A stretch of 23,921 nt of DNA from Candidatus Woesearchaeota archaeon (GCA_018303045.1 JAGVYX010000010.1:1-23921), one strand, 5' to 3'. Positions 14,697 through 22,067 are shown, counted from the first letter of the stretch. Numbers and translations: made by a program. The notes: a model not told the origin generated them from the letters alone.

Positions 14697-15584
14697 ATGG
14701 TTATTGCTTTTAAAAAACTTAGAAGACGCCTGGCTGCCGGCGCAGTGCTGGCAGCTATAGCTATGGCTGCTGTAACCGATCTTAAGACCGAGCAGGCAAA
14801 AGTAATGACAGAACTAATTAAAGTCGAACAGGTCGTTAAACTAGAGCAAGCGCAGGCCAAAAAATCTCATTTAACTTGGGCGGATGTCCGGAGGATGATC
14901 GCTGCCGATGTTAAATTGCAGAAAGAGCTGAAAGGAAAAGAAGCCGAACTAACCACCGATGAAGCTTATTTTGAAGCGATGAGGCAGAAATTTCTGGCTC
15001 TAGCCAAGAAAGAAAAAGGGCTTTCATTTGTTGCCAAGGACTTATTTTTTACCAAGGACTTGGTTAGATCTATTAAAAAGGAACTAGACATTAATTTAAA
15101 AACTGACCGGCAACGGGTTATTCTTGAGCGGGAGTCTAATTTAGGAGAATTAGATGAACTGCAAAAATATGCTTTGTTAACAGATGAACAGAGGCAATTA
15201 TTAAGTAAAGTGAATAAGGATGTTGATTACGATCAGATTACTGAAAAAGAAGGGCAAGAGTTGGCAAAACTAGAGGCTTTTTACTATAAACAAGAATTCC
15301 AAGGTTCTTTTGAGGAGGTCCAAGAGCAGTTTATAGCTCAGTTAAGAATGGAAAAAGAAGTTTATTCTCGCTGGGTTAGTGAAAATGATTCCTCTCAAAA
15401 ATTTATGGGGAAACTACTGGGATTCATTTTTCACAACCAGTTGGAACAGGTGTTAGGCCAAGAACTGCAGGCATTGCAGGAGCTAGATCGGGCGCTGGAG
15501 AAGCAAACCTTAGAAATGGAAGTATTTATTAACGAAATTGATGATCTTATTGACCAAACGTCGGCTCTGCAGCCCAGCCGCTAA
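14697..15584 (+). CDS. Exported or membrane-tethered helical protein, 295 aa
   Basis: I do not recognise this family. The protein has 295 residues. A basic N-terminus (KKLRRR) and an Ala-rich hydrophobic stretch (about 11-25, LAAGAVLAAIAMAAV) look like a signal peptide or membrane anchor. The rest is almost entirely helical and charged, with Gln/Glu/Lys-rich coiled-coil segments (about 30-60, 190-230 and 245-290) and no cysteine. Some segments are Phe- or Tyr-rich (FFTKDLVRSIKKELDI; EAFYYKQEFQGSFEE). It precedes sppA by 112 nt but has its own TATA box. The upstream 20-bp x5 array suggests it is a regulated gene. An envelope stalk, scaffold or protease partner is possible but not shown. Confidence 0.65.
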   Translation: MVIAFKKLRRRLAAGAVLAAIAMAAVTDLKTEQAKVMTELIKVEQVVKLEQAQAKKSHLTWADVRRMIAADVKLQKELKGKEAELTTDEAYFEAMRQKFLALAKKEKGLSFVAKDLFFTKDLVRSIKKELDINLKTDRQRVILERESNLGELDELQKYALLTDEQRQLLSKVNKDVDYDQITEKEGQELAKLEAFYYKQEFQGSFEEVQEQFIAQLRMEKEVYSRWVSENDSSQKFMGKLLGFIFHNQLEQVLGQELQALQELDRALEKQTLEMEVFINEIDDLIDQTSALQPSR

Positions 15585-15595
15585 CTTGACATCAC

Positions 15596-15650
15596 CTGCC
15601 GTGTTGCATAAATAAAATCTAGATTAAAAATGAATTATGCAACGCCGCAG
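15596..15650. repeat. Imperfect inverted repeat with TTATGCAAC arms
   Basis: The arms CTGCCGTGTTGCATAA (15596-15611) and TTATGCAACGCCGCAG (15635-15650) are complementary apart from three central positions. The spacer contains the palindrome AATCTAGATT (15616-15625). GACATCACC flanks both ends as a direct repeat. The arm motif TTATGCAACRC also occurs at 86-96. It lies between the 14697 gene and the sppA promoter and may be a terminator, an operator or a dispersed element. Confidence 0.7.
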
Positions 15651-15664
15651 ACATCACCACTAAC

Positions 15665-15672
15665 TTTATAAA
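15665..15672 (+). promoter_or_regulatory. TATA box of sppA
   Basis: TTTATAAA is centred about 29 nt before the ATG at 15697. Confidence 0.65.
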
Positions 15673-15696
15673 CCTATTTTCTTTTCTCAACATTGT

Positions 15697-16620
15697 ATGA
15701 AAAAGAGGCTTGGAGAGGTTAATAGTAGGTTTAAATCTATTATTTTGACCATTGCTGCAGTAGTAATTATTTCAGGGGTTATTTTACCGCTTAGTTTTAG
15801 CTCTTTCCCTAGCCCTAAGGCTGGAAATGTAGCCTTGATTCCTATTGAAGGAACGATTGTCGGTTCGGATAATTCTGGATTGTTGGGAGAAGCTACAGTT
15901 TCTTCTTCAACGATAATTCAGTTTATTGAAGAAGCCGATAAAAACCCTTTAGTGGAAGTAATTTTACTGGAAATAAATTCGCCGGGAGGTTCAGCGGTAG
16001 CTTCCGATGAAATCGCTGCGGCAATCAAAAAAACAACCAAACCAGTGGTTTCCTTAATCCGGGAAGTGGGCGCTTCGGGCGGGTATTGGATTGCTTCAGC
16101 CACGGAATTTATTATGGCTAACCGGATGTCCATCACCGGCAGCATCGGAGTTCTGTCCTCATACCTGGAATTTAGCGGGCTGATGGATAAATATGGCGTT
16201 GGCTATGAACGGTTAATTGCCGGTGATAAAAAAGATTTGGGAACGCCGTTTAGAAAAATGACTTTGGAAGAAAGAACTATTTTCCAAGCAAAGTTAGGCA
16301 AGATTCACGATTTTTTTATTGAAGAAGTTTCTGAGAATCGCCGATTAACTCAGGCGGAAGTAAGAAAGATAGCTACCGGCGAATTTTTTCTGGGGGTGGA
16401 AGCTAAGGAGCTGGGCCTAATTGATGCTTTGGGCGATAAAACGGATTTAGAGAAATATCTTAAAGAAAAGTATCAATTAAAAAAAATTTCTTACGCCAGG
16501 TATGAGTTGCGGCCTGGGTTATTCAGCTCTTTAACTTCCGTGATCTCTAAATTTTTTTTTAATATTGGGGAGGGCATTGGTTCGGTTTTCCTTCGGCAGA
16601 ACCATCTATCTATTATATAA
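15697..16620 (+). CDS. sppA: Signal peptide peptidase SppA (S49)
   Basis: A protein of 307 residues, the single-domain length typical of archaeal and Gram-positive SppA. One N-terminal transmembrane helix (about 13-35) anchors it with the protease domain outside. The S49 core shows NSPGGSAVASDEIAAAI (about 94-110). The catalytic serine is in VGASGGYWIAS (Ser127), and the lysine is most likely Lys179 in AGDKKDLGTPF, 52 residues later as in Bacillus SppA. GEFFLGVEAKELGLIDALG (about 229-247) is the conserved C-terminal signature. It degrades cleaved signal peptides and membrane-bound peptides. It is followed 40 nt later by a surface subtilisin and has its own TATA box. Confidence 0.95.
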   Translation: MKKRLGEVNSRFKSIILTIAAVVIISGVILPLSFSSFPSPKAGNVALIPIEGTIVGSDNSGLLGEATVSSSTIIQFIEEADKNPLVEVILLEINSPGGSAVASDEIAAAIKKTTKPVVSLIREVGASGGYWIASATEFIMANRMSITGSIGVLSSYLEFSGLMDKYGVGYERLIAGDKKDLGTPFRKMTLEERTIFQAKLGKIHDFFIEEVSENRRLTQAEVRKIATGEFFLGVEAKELGLIDALGDKTDLEKYLKEKYQLKKISYARYELRPGLFSSLTSVISKFFFNIGEGIGSVFLRQNHLSII

Positions 16621-16663
16621 TATAAATGACATATAAATGAGGTATAAAAAGGATGTATAAATG
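16621..16663 (+). promoter_or_regulatory. Four closely spaced TATA-like boxes before the subtilisin gene
   Basis: TATAAATG at 16621, TATAAATG at 16632, TATAAAAA at 16643 and TATAAATG at 16656 form a run with 11-13-bp spacing. The last one contains the first possible ATG (16661). The box at 16632 would give a leaderless message at 16661. The boxes at 16643 or 16656 would favour the ATG at 16679 or 16709. Confidence 0.6.
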
Positions 16664-19642
16664 GTAAAAAAAAGTTCCATGAAAAAATCCAGAACCACAA
16701 GGAGAACCATGATCAGAAAACATCATCGGCCGACCAAAGAGGTAGTTATTTTAATCATCATCCTGCTCATTGGGGGTTATTTCCTGGTTACTCAAGGCGG
16801 CATAACTGGAGCCTTGGTAGGCGCTTCTGAAGTTCCTGTTGACTCAGCCGTGCTTCAGGAATTGGAGGAAAATGGGCAGGCAGAAGTTATCGTTGTTTTG
16901 CGGGAGCGGATTACGGCTAATCCTAAAGAAGAGCAACAGGTTATTGCTGCAGCTCAAAAGCAGGTTTTGAATAGTCTGGCATTGGAAGATCAGAAGGGAT
17001 TGTTGGGAATCGAGCAGCAAGAATTTGAGTTAGTTCACCAATATACAACCATTAATGCTTTTTCTGGTTCAATTACTAAAGACGGGTTAGATAAATTGCG
17101 GGAAGATTACCGCGTGGTGGGAATTAAAGCCGATAAGCCCGTTGTTTTATTTCTAGATAATTCCGTGCCTTTGGTCAATGCTCGGCAACTCCATAACTTG
17201 CCTTTAAATCAGACGATTACCGGGACAGGCCAGACAGTCTGTATCGTAGATACGGGGATTGACTATAGCCATAGCGCTTTTGGCGGCTGTACTTACCAGC
17301 AATTCCTCGCGGGAGGATGCCGGGTTGTCGGCGGGTATAATGTAGCTGATAATACCTCCGATCCTCTGGATTTAAATGGCCATGGCACCCATATTGCCGG
17401 GATTGTTGCTTCTAATGATACAATATATAAAGGTGTTGCTCCTGACGCTAATCTTGCGGCGGTTAAGGTTTTTCCCGGCAGTTCCAGCGGAACCACGGAA
17501 GCGGTAGTTATCGCTGGAATTGATTGGTGCATTACCCATGCAGTAAACTTGTCTATTTCAGTAATTTCTTTAAGCTTGGGCGATGGCAGCCTGAACAATG
17601 CCTCTTGCGACAGCAGCAGCTTAGGGATAGCCGTTAACCAAGCTGTAGATGCTGGACTGCTAGTTAGCGTGGCCTCCGGCAACAATGGGTATTCTACGGG
17701 AATAAGTTCTCCGGCCTGCGCTTCAAAAGTCGTCTCTGTCGGTTCGACTACGGTCAGCGATGTTATTCCAGCTTATTCTAACAGCGGCGCTATTTTAGAT
17801 GTTCTAGCTCCCGGGTCGGCGATAAAATCAGCTTCTGCTGCTGGAAATTTTGTTCCGCGTACGGGAACTTCCATGGCCGCTCCTCATGTTTCTGGAGCTA
17901 TGGTTTTAATAAAGCAATATTTTTCCCAATTCTATAATTATTCCTTGTCTTCGGCTGAAGTGGAGTTAAGGTTAAAAAAAGGGGTTAATATTACCGATGC
18001 CCGAAACAGCCTGGTTTTCCCTCGTTTGGATCTGTATTTAGCTATTAAGCCAGAGATGGCAAGCATTTCTCCGGAGAATAATTTTTCCCTTCGCCAGCCT
18101 TATCTGAAGCTGGAAGTTCACGCGGACCGGGCTGTGGCTCAGGCCTTGGCGGAAGTTAATGGCGTTAATCTTACTATGGCCTCAAATAATTCCACGGCTT
18201 ATTTTTTAAATCTCACCAACATCAGCGCCGGCCGGCGGCCCTACCAAATTTATCTTATTGATTTTGGCGGAATCATCACCGCCAGCGGAGAAAGGTTTTT
18301 TACTTTAGAATCTGCTTTCCCTTCGGTAAGATTTAATTTTGCCGACAGCTATGTCCGCGGGGGAATAATAGTAATTAACGTAACAGCCAACGATGATGAG
18401 GAAATAACTTCAGTTAATTTTACCGTTGCTAAAGGCAACAATTCGGTTAGTTTAGCTGGGATAGCAGCTAATCAGTCTTCTGCTAATCAGTCTTCTAATT
18501 CTTCTGAGCAGAACTGGCTAGCTTATCTAAATACTTCATTATTGGAAGAAGGCAGATGGCAAATTAGGGCTGTGGTTATTGATAACTTTGGAAATAGCAA
18601 CGGCACTGAATTTAGGACAATAATTATTGACAGAACAGTTCCAGCCATAACTAATGTCGGTGTTACTTCTGGATCTTTATCAACTAACTCTACGATTGAA
18701 TTTAGGGCTAGAGTAACTGACCTTAATTTAAAATCGGTCTGGGTTAGTTCGCCGCATAGCGGGCAATTAACTAATTATAGTTTATCCACTGAAAACAACA
18801 GCCAATTTGTTTACCGAATAAATACCACAGTTATTCCAGGAAATCATTTCTTTCAGATATACGCGCAGGATTTAGCTTACAACGCGGCTGAGTCTTCTGC
18901 GGCTTCTGTGGCAATTGAAAATCGGGCGCCGCAGGCGTTGGTTATAACTGCTCCCAGCAATGGCTCTTCTTTTGCCGAAGGCGAATCAATTGCCTTTTCC
19001 GGGTCGGCTGAAGATCCGGACGGCCAGGCTGTAGCGTATTCTTGGAATTTTGGCGATGGCCAGATCGTTTCTGGACCAAGTGTTGCTCATAGTTATGATG
19101 CTAAAAAGAATTATACGGTTACTTTGACGGCTGCCGATGGAATTACCAGCATTAACGCAATGATTAGTTTACAGATAAACGAAATTGGCGGCTCCAGCGG
19201 TTCTGCTAATGAATCTGCTGACAGCTCTTCTGCGAGATCTGCTGGTAGCGGAGGAAGCTCTAGCAGCGGCTCCAGTTCAGACAGCCAGTCTTCGGAGATA
19301 GCCACCAGCTCTATAAATGAACCGGAATTAGAAGAGCCTCCGGCTGAAATTACTGCTACAGAATCAACTGAAGAAATCGCCGAGGAATCGCTCGCTGAAT
19401 CAACTGTTCCAGAAGAATCTTCAGCCGACCATGAAGCTGGCAATCGATTTAGCTTAAATCTAGTTGGCGCAGCAGTTGGCGATTTCATTAACAGCCAGAG
19501 AGCTGTAAGCATTGGTTTAATTATCGGCATTGGATTATTAATTTCTATAGCGGTGATTTATGTTGTTCTGAGAAAGAAACACCAGATGGAAATTTATGGC
19601 CTGGAAGCGGTAAAAATAGTCCGGCAGGAAAAGAAGGATTAA
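16661..19642 (+). CDS. Cell-surface subtilisin-like serine protease (S8) with PKD domain
   Basis: A protein of 993 residues. A very basic N-terminus and one transmembrane helix (about 28-45) are followed by GGITGALVG, a motif seen after the first membrane segment of many DPANN surface proteins. An inhibitor-I9-like propeptide (about 60-165) precedes the subtilase domain with Asp197 (VDTGIDYSH), His241 (GHGTHIAG), Asn341 (SGNNG) and Ser404 (GTSMAAPHVSG). Ig-like beta domains follow, then a PKD domain (about 757-838, with YSWNFGDG), a long Ser/Glu-rich linker (about 845-935) and a C-terminal transmembrane helix (about 949-969) with a basic tail. Two anchors imply that the protease is tethered at the surface. 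The start is uncertain between ATGs at 16661, 16679 and 16709; all lie in the basic tail. Confidence 0.93.
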   Translation: MVKKSSMKKSRTTRRTMIRKHHRPTKEVVILIIILLIGGYFLVTQGGITGALVGASEVPVDSAVLQELEENGQAEVIVVLRERITANPKEEQQVIAAAQKQVLNSLALEDQKGLLGIEQQEFELVHQYTTINAFSGSITKDGLDKLREDYRVVGIKADKPVVLFLDNSVPLVNARQLHNLPLNQTITGTGQTVCIVDTGIDYSHSAFGGCTYQQFLAGGCRVVGGYNVADNTSDPLDLNGHGTHIAGIVASNDTIYKGVAPDANLAAVKVFPGSSSGTTEAVVIAGIDWCITHAVNLSISVISLSLGDGSLNNASCDSSSLGIAVNQAVDAGLLVSVASGNNGYSTGISSPACASKVVSVGSTTVSDVIPAYSNSGAILDVLAPGSAIKSASAAGNFVPRTGTSMAAPHVSGAMVLIKQYFSQFYNYSLSSAEVELRLKKGVNITDARNSLVFPRLDLYLAIKPEMASISPENNFSLRQPYLKLEVHADRAVAQALAEVNGVNLTMASNNSTAYFLNLTNISAGRRPYQIYLIDFGGIITASGERFFTLESAFPSVRFNFADSYVRGGIIVINVTANDDEEITSVNFTVAKGNNSVSLAGIAANQSSANQSSNSSEQNWLAYLNTSLLEEGRWQIRAVVIDNFGNSNGTEFRTIIIDRTVPAITNVGVTSGSLSTNSTIEFRARVTDLNLKSVWVSSPHSGQLTNYSLSTENNSQFVYRINTTVIPGNHFFQIYAQDLAYNAAESSAASVAIENRAPQALVITAPSNGSSFAEGESIAFSGSAEDPDGQAVAYSWNFGDGQIVSGPSVAHSYDAKKNYTVTLTAADGITSINAMISLQINEIGGSSGSANESADSSSARSAGSGGSSSSGSSSDSQSSEIATSSINEPELEEPPAEITATESTEEIAEESLAESTVPEESSADHEAGNRFSLNLVGAAVGDFINSQRAVSIGLIIGIGLLISIAVIYVVLRKKHQMEIYGLEAVKIVRQEKKD

Positions 19643-19655
19643 ATCGTTGTTTCCA

Positions 19656-20249
19656 TTAAAATTCCTGCAACCTTTTCTGTGTCTTCGCGGAGGAAATAAT
19701 CGCAGCAATGGTCTGGAAATCCCGTTTCATTTGCTCCAGCAGTTTGGGATTTCTTCCTGAGTAAAGATAGTTGGCTGGATGAATTACTGGCACAACTTTA
19801 ATGCCTTGATGCTCAAATACTTGGCCATGCAAACTGGTAACTCCATTTCGGCCCAAAATTCTTTCCGTGGCAAAGTTGCCGATAGTTACGATAACCTTAG
19901 GCCGCATAATGGCCATTAATCTCTTTAAGCGGTCGTGGCAATTGTTAACTTCATCTTTAGCTGGCGGCTGGTTGTTTGGCGGCCGGCATAAAATGGTGTT
20001 GGTGATAAAAATATCTTCCCGGGATAGGTTAATGGATTCTAATAATGAATCTAAAACTTTTCCGGACATTCCGCAAAAGGGCAAACCTTCCTTATCTTCA
20101 TTAGCGCCTGGAGCTTCTCCAATAAATAATACCTCAGCTTGAGGATTGCCTGCTCCGAAAACTACCTGAGTTCTATTTTTGACCAAAATCTGGCATCTTT
20201 GACAGTTGCGGTATTCATCTTTAAGCTGCTGGAATTCTGGATTAATCAT
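19656..20249 (-). CDS. Uracil-DNA glycosylase, family 4 (iron-sulfur)
   Basis: A protein of 197 residues, the usual length. It removes uracil from DNA to start base-excision repair. Motif A is GEAPGANEDKEGLPF (44-58), followed by CGMSG where most members have an R/AG-type end. Motif B is TNTILCRPPNNQPP (83-96), and the catalytic-loop histidine is in HPAN (His157). Cys16 and Cys19 (CxxC) with Cys88 and Cys104 are placed to bind the 4Fe-4S cluster of this family. Its 3' end faces that of the subtilisin gene with 13 nt between. The 5' side shares a 238-nt structured intergenic region with the divergent 20488 gene. A TATA-like AAATATAG lies about 20 nt before the start (reverse of 20265-20272). 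Confidence 0.95.
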   Translation of the reverse strand: MINPEFQQLKDEYRNCQRCQILVKNRTQVVFGAGNPQAEVLFIGEAPGANEDKEGLPFCGMSGKVLDSLLESINLSREDIFITNTILCRPPNNQPPAKDEVNNCHDRLKRLMAIMRPKVIVTIGNFATERILGRNGVTSLHGQVFEHQGIKVVPVIHPANYLYSGRNPKLLEQMKRDFQTIAAIISSAKTQKRLQEF

Positions 20250-20302
20250 TTTTTTAGGAGGGAGCTATATTTGTTTATTAAGATTCTGTAATCAGCGGCT
20301 TA

Positions 20303-20326
20303 GTAGAAAATCTCGCTTCGTTCGGT
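20303..20326. repeat. Second copy of the GTAGAAAATCTC element
   Basis: GTAGAAAATCTC (20303-20314) and the following CG.TCGG.T match the left half of the hairpin at 14460-14513. The right arm is missing here, so this looks like a truncated or diverged copy of the same dispersed element. Confidence 0.5.
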
Positions 20327-20376
20327 TAGCATCTGGCTTCGCGCTTGAATTTTTATACTTACTTTTATATATATAG

Positions 20377-20446
20377 AGAACTGCGCAGTTTAGACAACAA
20401 TTGTGCGCAGTTCTAATCTGTATAATAGCATGTCAAAGTGTGCTAT
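20377..20446. repeat. Stacked inverted repeats between divergent genes
   Basis: AGAACTGCGCA (20377-20387) pairs perfectly with TGCGCAGTTCT (20404-20414) around 16 nt. Inside the left arm AACTGCGCAGTT (20379-20390) is itself a perfect 12-bp palindrome. A second hairpin follows, ATAGCA (20425-20430) with TGCTAT (20441-20446), and ACGCAGTTG recurs at 20452-20460. A TATA-like run (TTTTATATATATAG, about 20363-20376) lies just upstream. The layout fits an operator region for the 20488 gene or a small structured RNA. Confidence 0.75.
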
Positions 20447-20487
20447 AAGCTACGCAGTTGTCCATAATTAATTCACAGTAAATAATA

Positions 20488-20988
20488 ATGGCCATTACAG
20501 TTTATCATTACCTCTCGGACCAGAAATTGCGGCGAATAGTTGAGCAGGGATTTCTTGAGCCAATAGCTCCTTTTAACAGTCATCTGGCTGAAGAACATTG
20601 GAATGATTATATTAAGCAATTTCCTTTCCCAGTAGTCAGGAAGTATATTTTTGCTTTTTTCCAGCCCGAACCAACATCGTGGAAAGAGTTTGGCCTATTT
20701 GATCTGTTGAAGGAAGAAACCGCTGGCGATCGTTTATTGGAAATAGCTCTTCAGGATGATTTGCCTGTTCCAGTATTGGTGCGGGAGCATAAATTTCACA
20801 GTCCCAAGGAGTATGGTTGTTCTCCAGAGGAATGGAAAAAGCCGGAGATCAGAAATTCCCGGCCCGAACTGCGTGAACAGTGGTATTCTTCTGCAGTTAC
20901 ATTAAATTCTTATAACTTTGCTTTTATTTGTCCGGAAGTGCTTGTTCCCATCTTCATTCCTCTGGCTAGAGCGCGAGCGCTTAAATAA
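20488..20988 (+). CDS. Possible ADP-ribosyltransferase-fold protein (uncertain)
   Basis: A protein of 166 residues, not firmly recognised. The start (YHYLSDQKLRRIVEQGFLEP) resembles the first strand-helix of small ADP-ribosyltransferase-like domains such as DUF4433, where a YHxT/S motif sits in the NAD pocket. A strand with YIFAFFQPEP (about 53-62), VPVLVREHKFHSP (about 93-105) and the ending YNFAFICPEVLVPIFIP (about 142-158) also fit, with PEVLVP in the usual place of the last strand. A clear catalytic Glu cannot be picked with confidence. It has no signal peptide and no membrane helix. Its promoter is not clear; the upstream palindromes may act as operators. It could instead be an unrelated orphan. 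Confidence 0.45.
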   Translation: MAITVYHYLSDQKLRRIVEQGFLEPIAPFNSHLAEEHWNDYIKQFPFPVVRKYIFAFFQPEPTSWKEFGLFDLLKEETAGDRLLEIALQDDLPVPVLVREHKFHSPKEYGCSPEEWKKPEIRNSRPELREQWYSSAVTLNSYNFAFICPEVLVPIFIPLARARALK

Positions 20989-21013
20989 AGATTTGGCAAA
21001 CGCCATAGCAAAA

Positions 21014-21021
21014 TTTATAAA
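21014..21021 (+). promoter_or_regulatory. TATA box of the secE-spt5 operon
   Basis: TTTATAAA is centred about 28 nt before the secE ATG at 21045. Confidence 0.65.
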
Positions 21022-21044
21022 CAAAACTCTCGTTTTTTTAGTAA

Positions 21045-21254
21045 ATGGAGCCGCAATTTAACCCAGCTGGACAAACTGAGAACTGGCAAACTAAGGTCAA
21101 AAGGTTTATAAAAGAGACTGTTAGAGTGATCAGAGTTACCAAAAAACCAGGTAAAACCGAATATCTAAGTATTGTGAAAGTTACAGGAATAGGTATTCTG
21201 TTGATTGGATTGTTAGGCTTCCTAATCTTCCTGATTAAACAATTATTATTTTAA
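21045..21254 (+). CDS. secE: Protein translocase SecE / Sec61 gamma subunit
   Basis: A protein of 69 residues. The amphipathic helix with WQTKVKRFIKETVRVIRVTK (about 14-33), followed by PGKTEY and one transmembrane helix (about 46-68), is the standard archaeal SecE/Sec61-gamma layout. It clamps the SecY channel in the membrane and is needed for protein export. The stop codon lies 2 nt before the spt5 ATG, and this pairing is the common archaeal order. It has a well-placed TATA box and is likely leaderless. Confidence 0.93.
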   Translation: MEPQFNPAGQTENWQTKVKRFIKETVRVIRVTKKPGKTEYLSIVKVTGIGILLIGLLGFLIFLIKQLLF

Positions 21255-21256
21255 CC

Positions 21257-21733
21257 ATGACTGAAACAAAGATCTTTGGATTAAGAACCGCAGCTAACCG
21301 AGAAGACCAGGTAGTGGATTATCTAATCTCTAAGCTGCAAAAAAGGCCGGAAGGAATTTTAGCGGTAATCAGGCCGCACGGCATGCGAGGATATATTTTT
21401 GTTGAAGCTTCGACCCCAGCTGAAGCTGAATTAGCTTTGCAGGGCGTTCCTTATGCTCGAGGGTTATTGCCACATGAAATACCTTATGCAGAAATCGAGC
21501 ACATGCTGGAACAAGTCAAAATCGAGATGAACATTCAGAAGAATGATATTGTTGAACTTATTTCCGGCCCCTTCAAACGCGAGAATGCTAAAGTTATGCG
21601 GGTAAATAAACAGAAAGAAGAGATCGTTGTTGAATTATTGGAATCAGCAGTTCCAATTCCCATAACGGTTAAAATGGATGCAGTTAAAGTAATCCGAAGG
21701 GAAGACGAATCGGAAAAACAAACTAGTGAATGA
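21257..21733 (+). CDS. spt5: Transcription elongation factor Spt5 (archaeal NusG homolog)
   Basis: A protein of 158 residues. The NGN domain (1-88) has the usual strand-helix order, including MRGYIFVEASTPAEAELAL and a hydrophobic patch that binds the RNA polymerase clamp. The KOW domain (about 95-150) carries KNDIVELISGPFKRENAKV and ends with VKVIRRE. It works with Spt4 to keep RNA polymerase processive and links it to the ribosome. It follows secE by 2 nt in an operon. In many archaea the ribosomal proteins L11 and L1 come next; here an 83-residue orphan follows instead. Confidence 0.95.
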   Translation: MTETKIFGLRTAANREDQVVDYLISKLQKRPEGILAVIRPHGMRGYIFVEASTPAEAELALQGVPYARGLLPHEIPYAEIEHMLEQVKIEMNIQKNDIVELISGPFKRENAKVMRVNKQKEEIVVELLESAVPIPITVKMDAVKVIRREDESEKQTSE

Positions 21734-21770
21734 ACATTTGCTTAGAAATTATATGGTTAAGATTTCTTAA

Positions 21771-22022
21771 TTGCCCTTTTCAGGTCCAAGGGCTAAAGAT
21801 ACTTCAAGTAACAACGCTGAATCAGCAGTAATTATTCCTTTAGAACAGGCGGTTCTTTTTGCAGTTAAAAGAGCTGAAACCTCCCTGGAGAATGGCCAAC
21901 TAAGGCAAGCTTATAAGTCTATTGCTCATGCTGAAAATCTGTATGAACTCCCAAGATATCATCCTCTGGTAGAACCGCGGATCAATGCTCTAGTAAGAAA
22001 TTATCTTAATTATTTAGATTAG
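21771..22022 (+). CDS. Small helical orphan protein, TTG start
   Basis: A protein of 83 residues with a TTG start at 21771; no ATG is available in frame. The first 20 residues are polar and disordered-looking (FSGPRAKDTSSNNAESA). The rest looks like three helices (LEQAVLFAVKRAETSLENG, then QAYKSIAHAENLYEL, then EPRINALVRNYLNYLD), similar to TPR- or HEPN-like helical bundles, but I cannot assign a family. A weak TATA-like AATTATAT lies about 20 nt upstream. It sits 37 nt after spt5. Its last codons form the start of an 18-bp tandem repeat that continues past the stop. Confidence 0.5.
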   Translation: MPFSGPRAKDTSSNNAESAVIIPLEQAVLFAVKRAETSLENGQLRQAYKSIAHAENLYELPRYHPLVEPRINALVRNYLNYLD

Positions 22023-22067
22023 CATTAAATTTTAGATTAGCATTAAATTTTAGATTAGCATTAAATA
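22014..22067. repeat. 18-bp tandem repeat, three copies
   Basis: TTAGATTAGCATTAAATT occurs at 22014-22031, 22032-22049 and 22050-22067 (the last base differs). The first copy contains the stop codon of the 21771 gene, so the repeat arose from, or invaded, the end of that gene. Confidence 0.9.
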
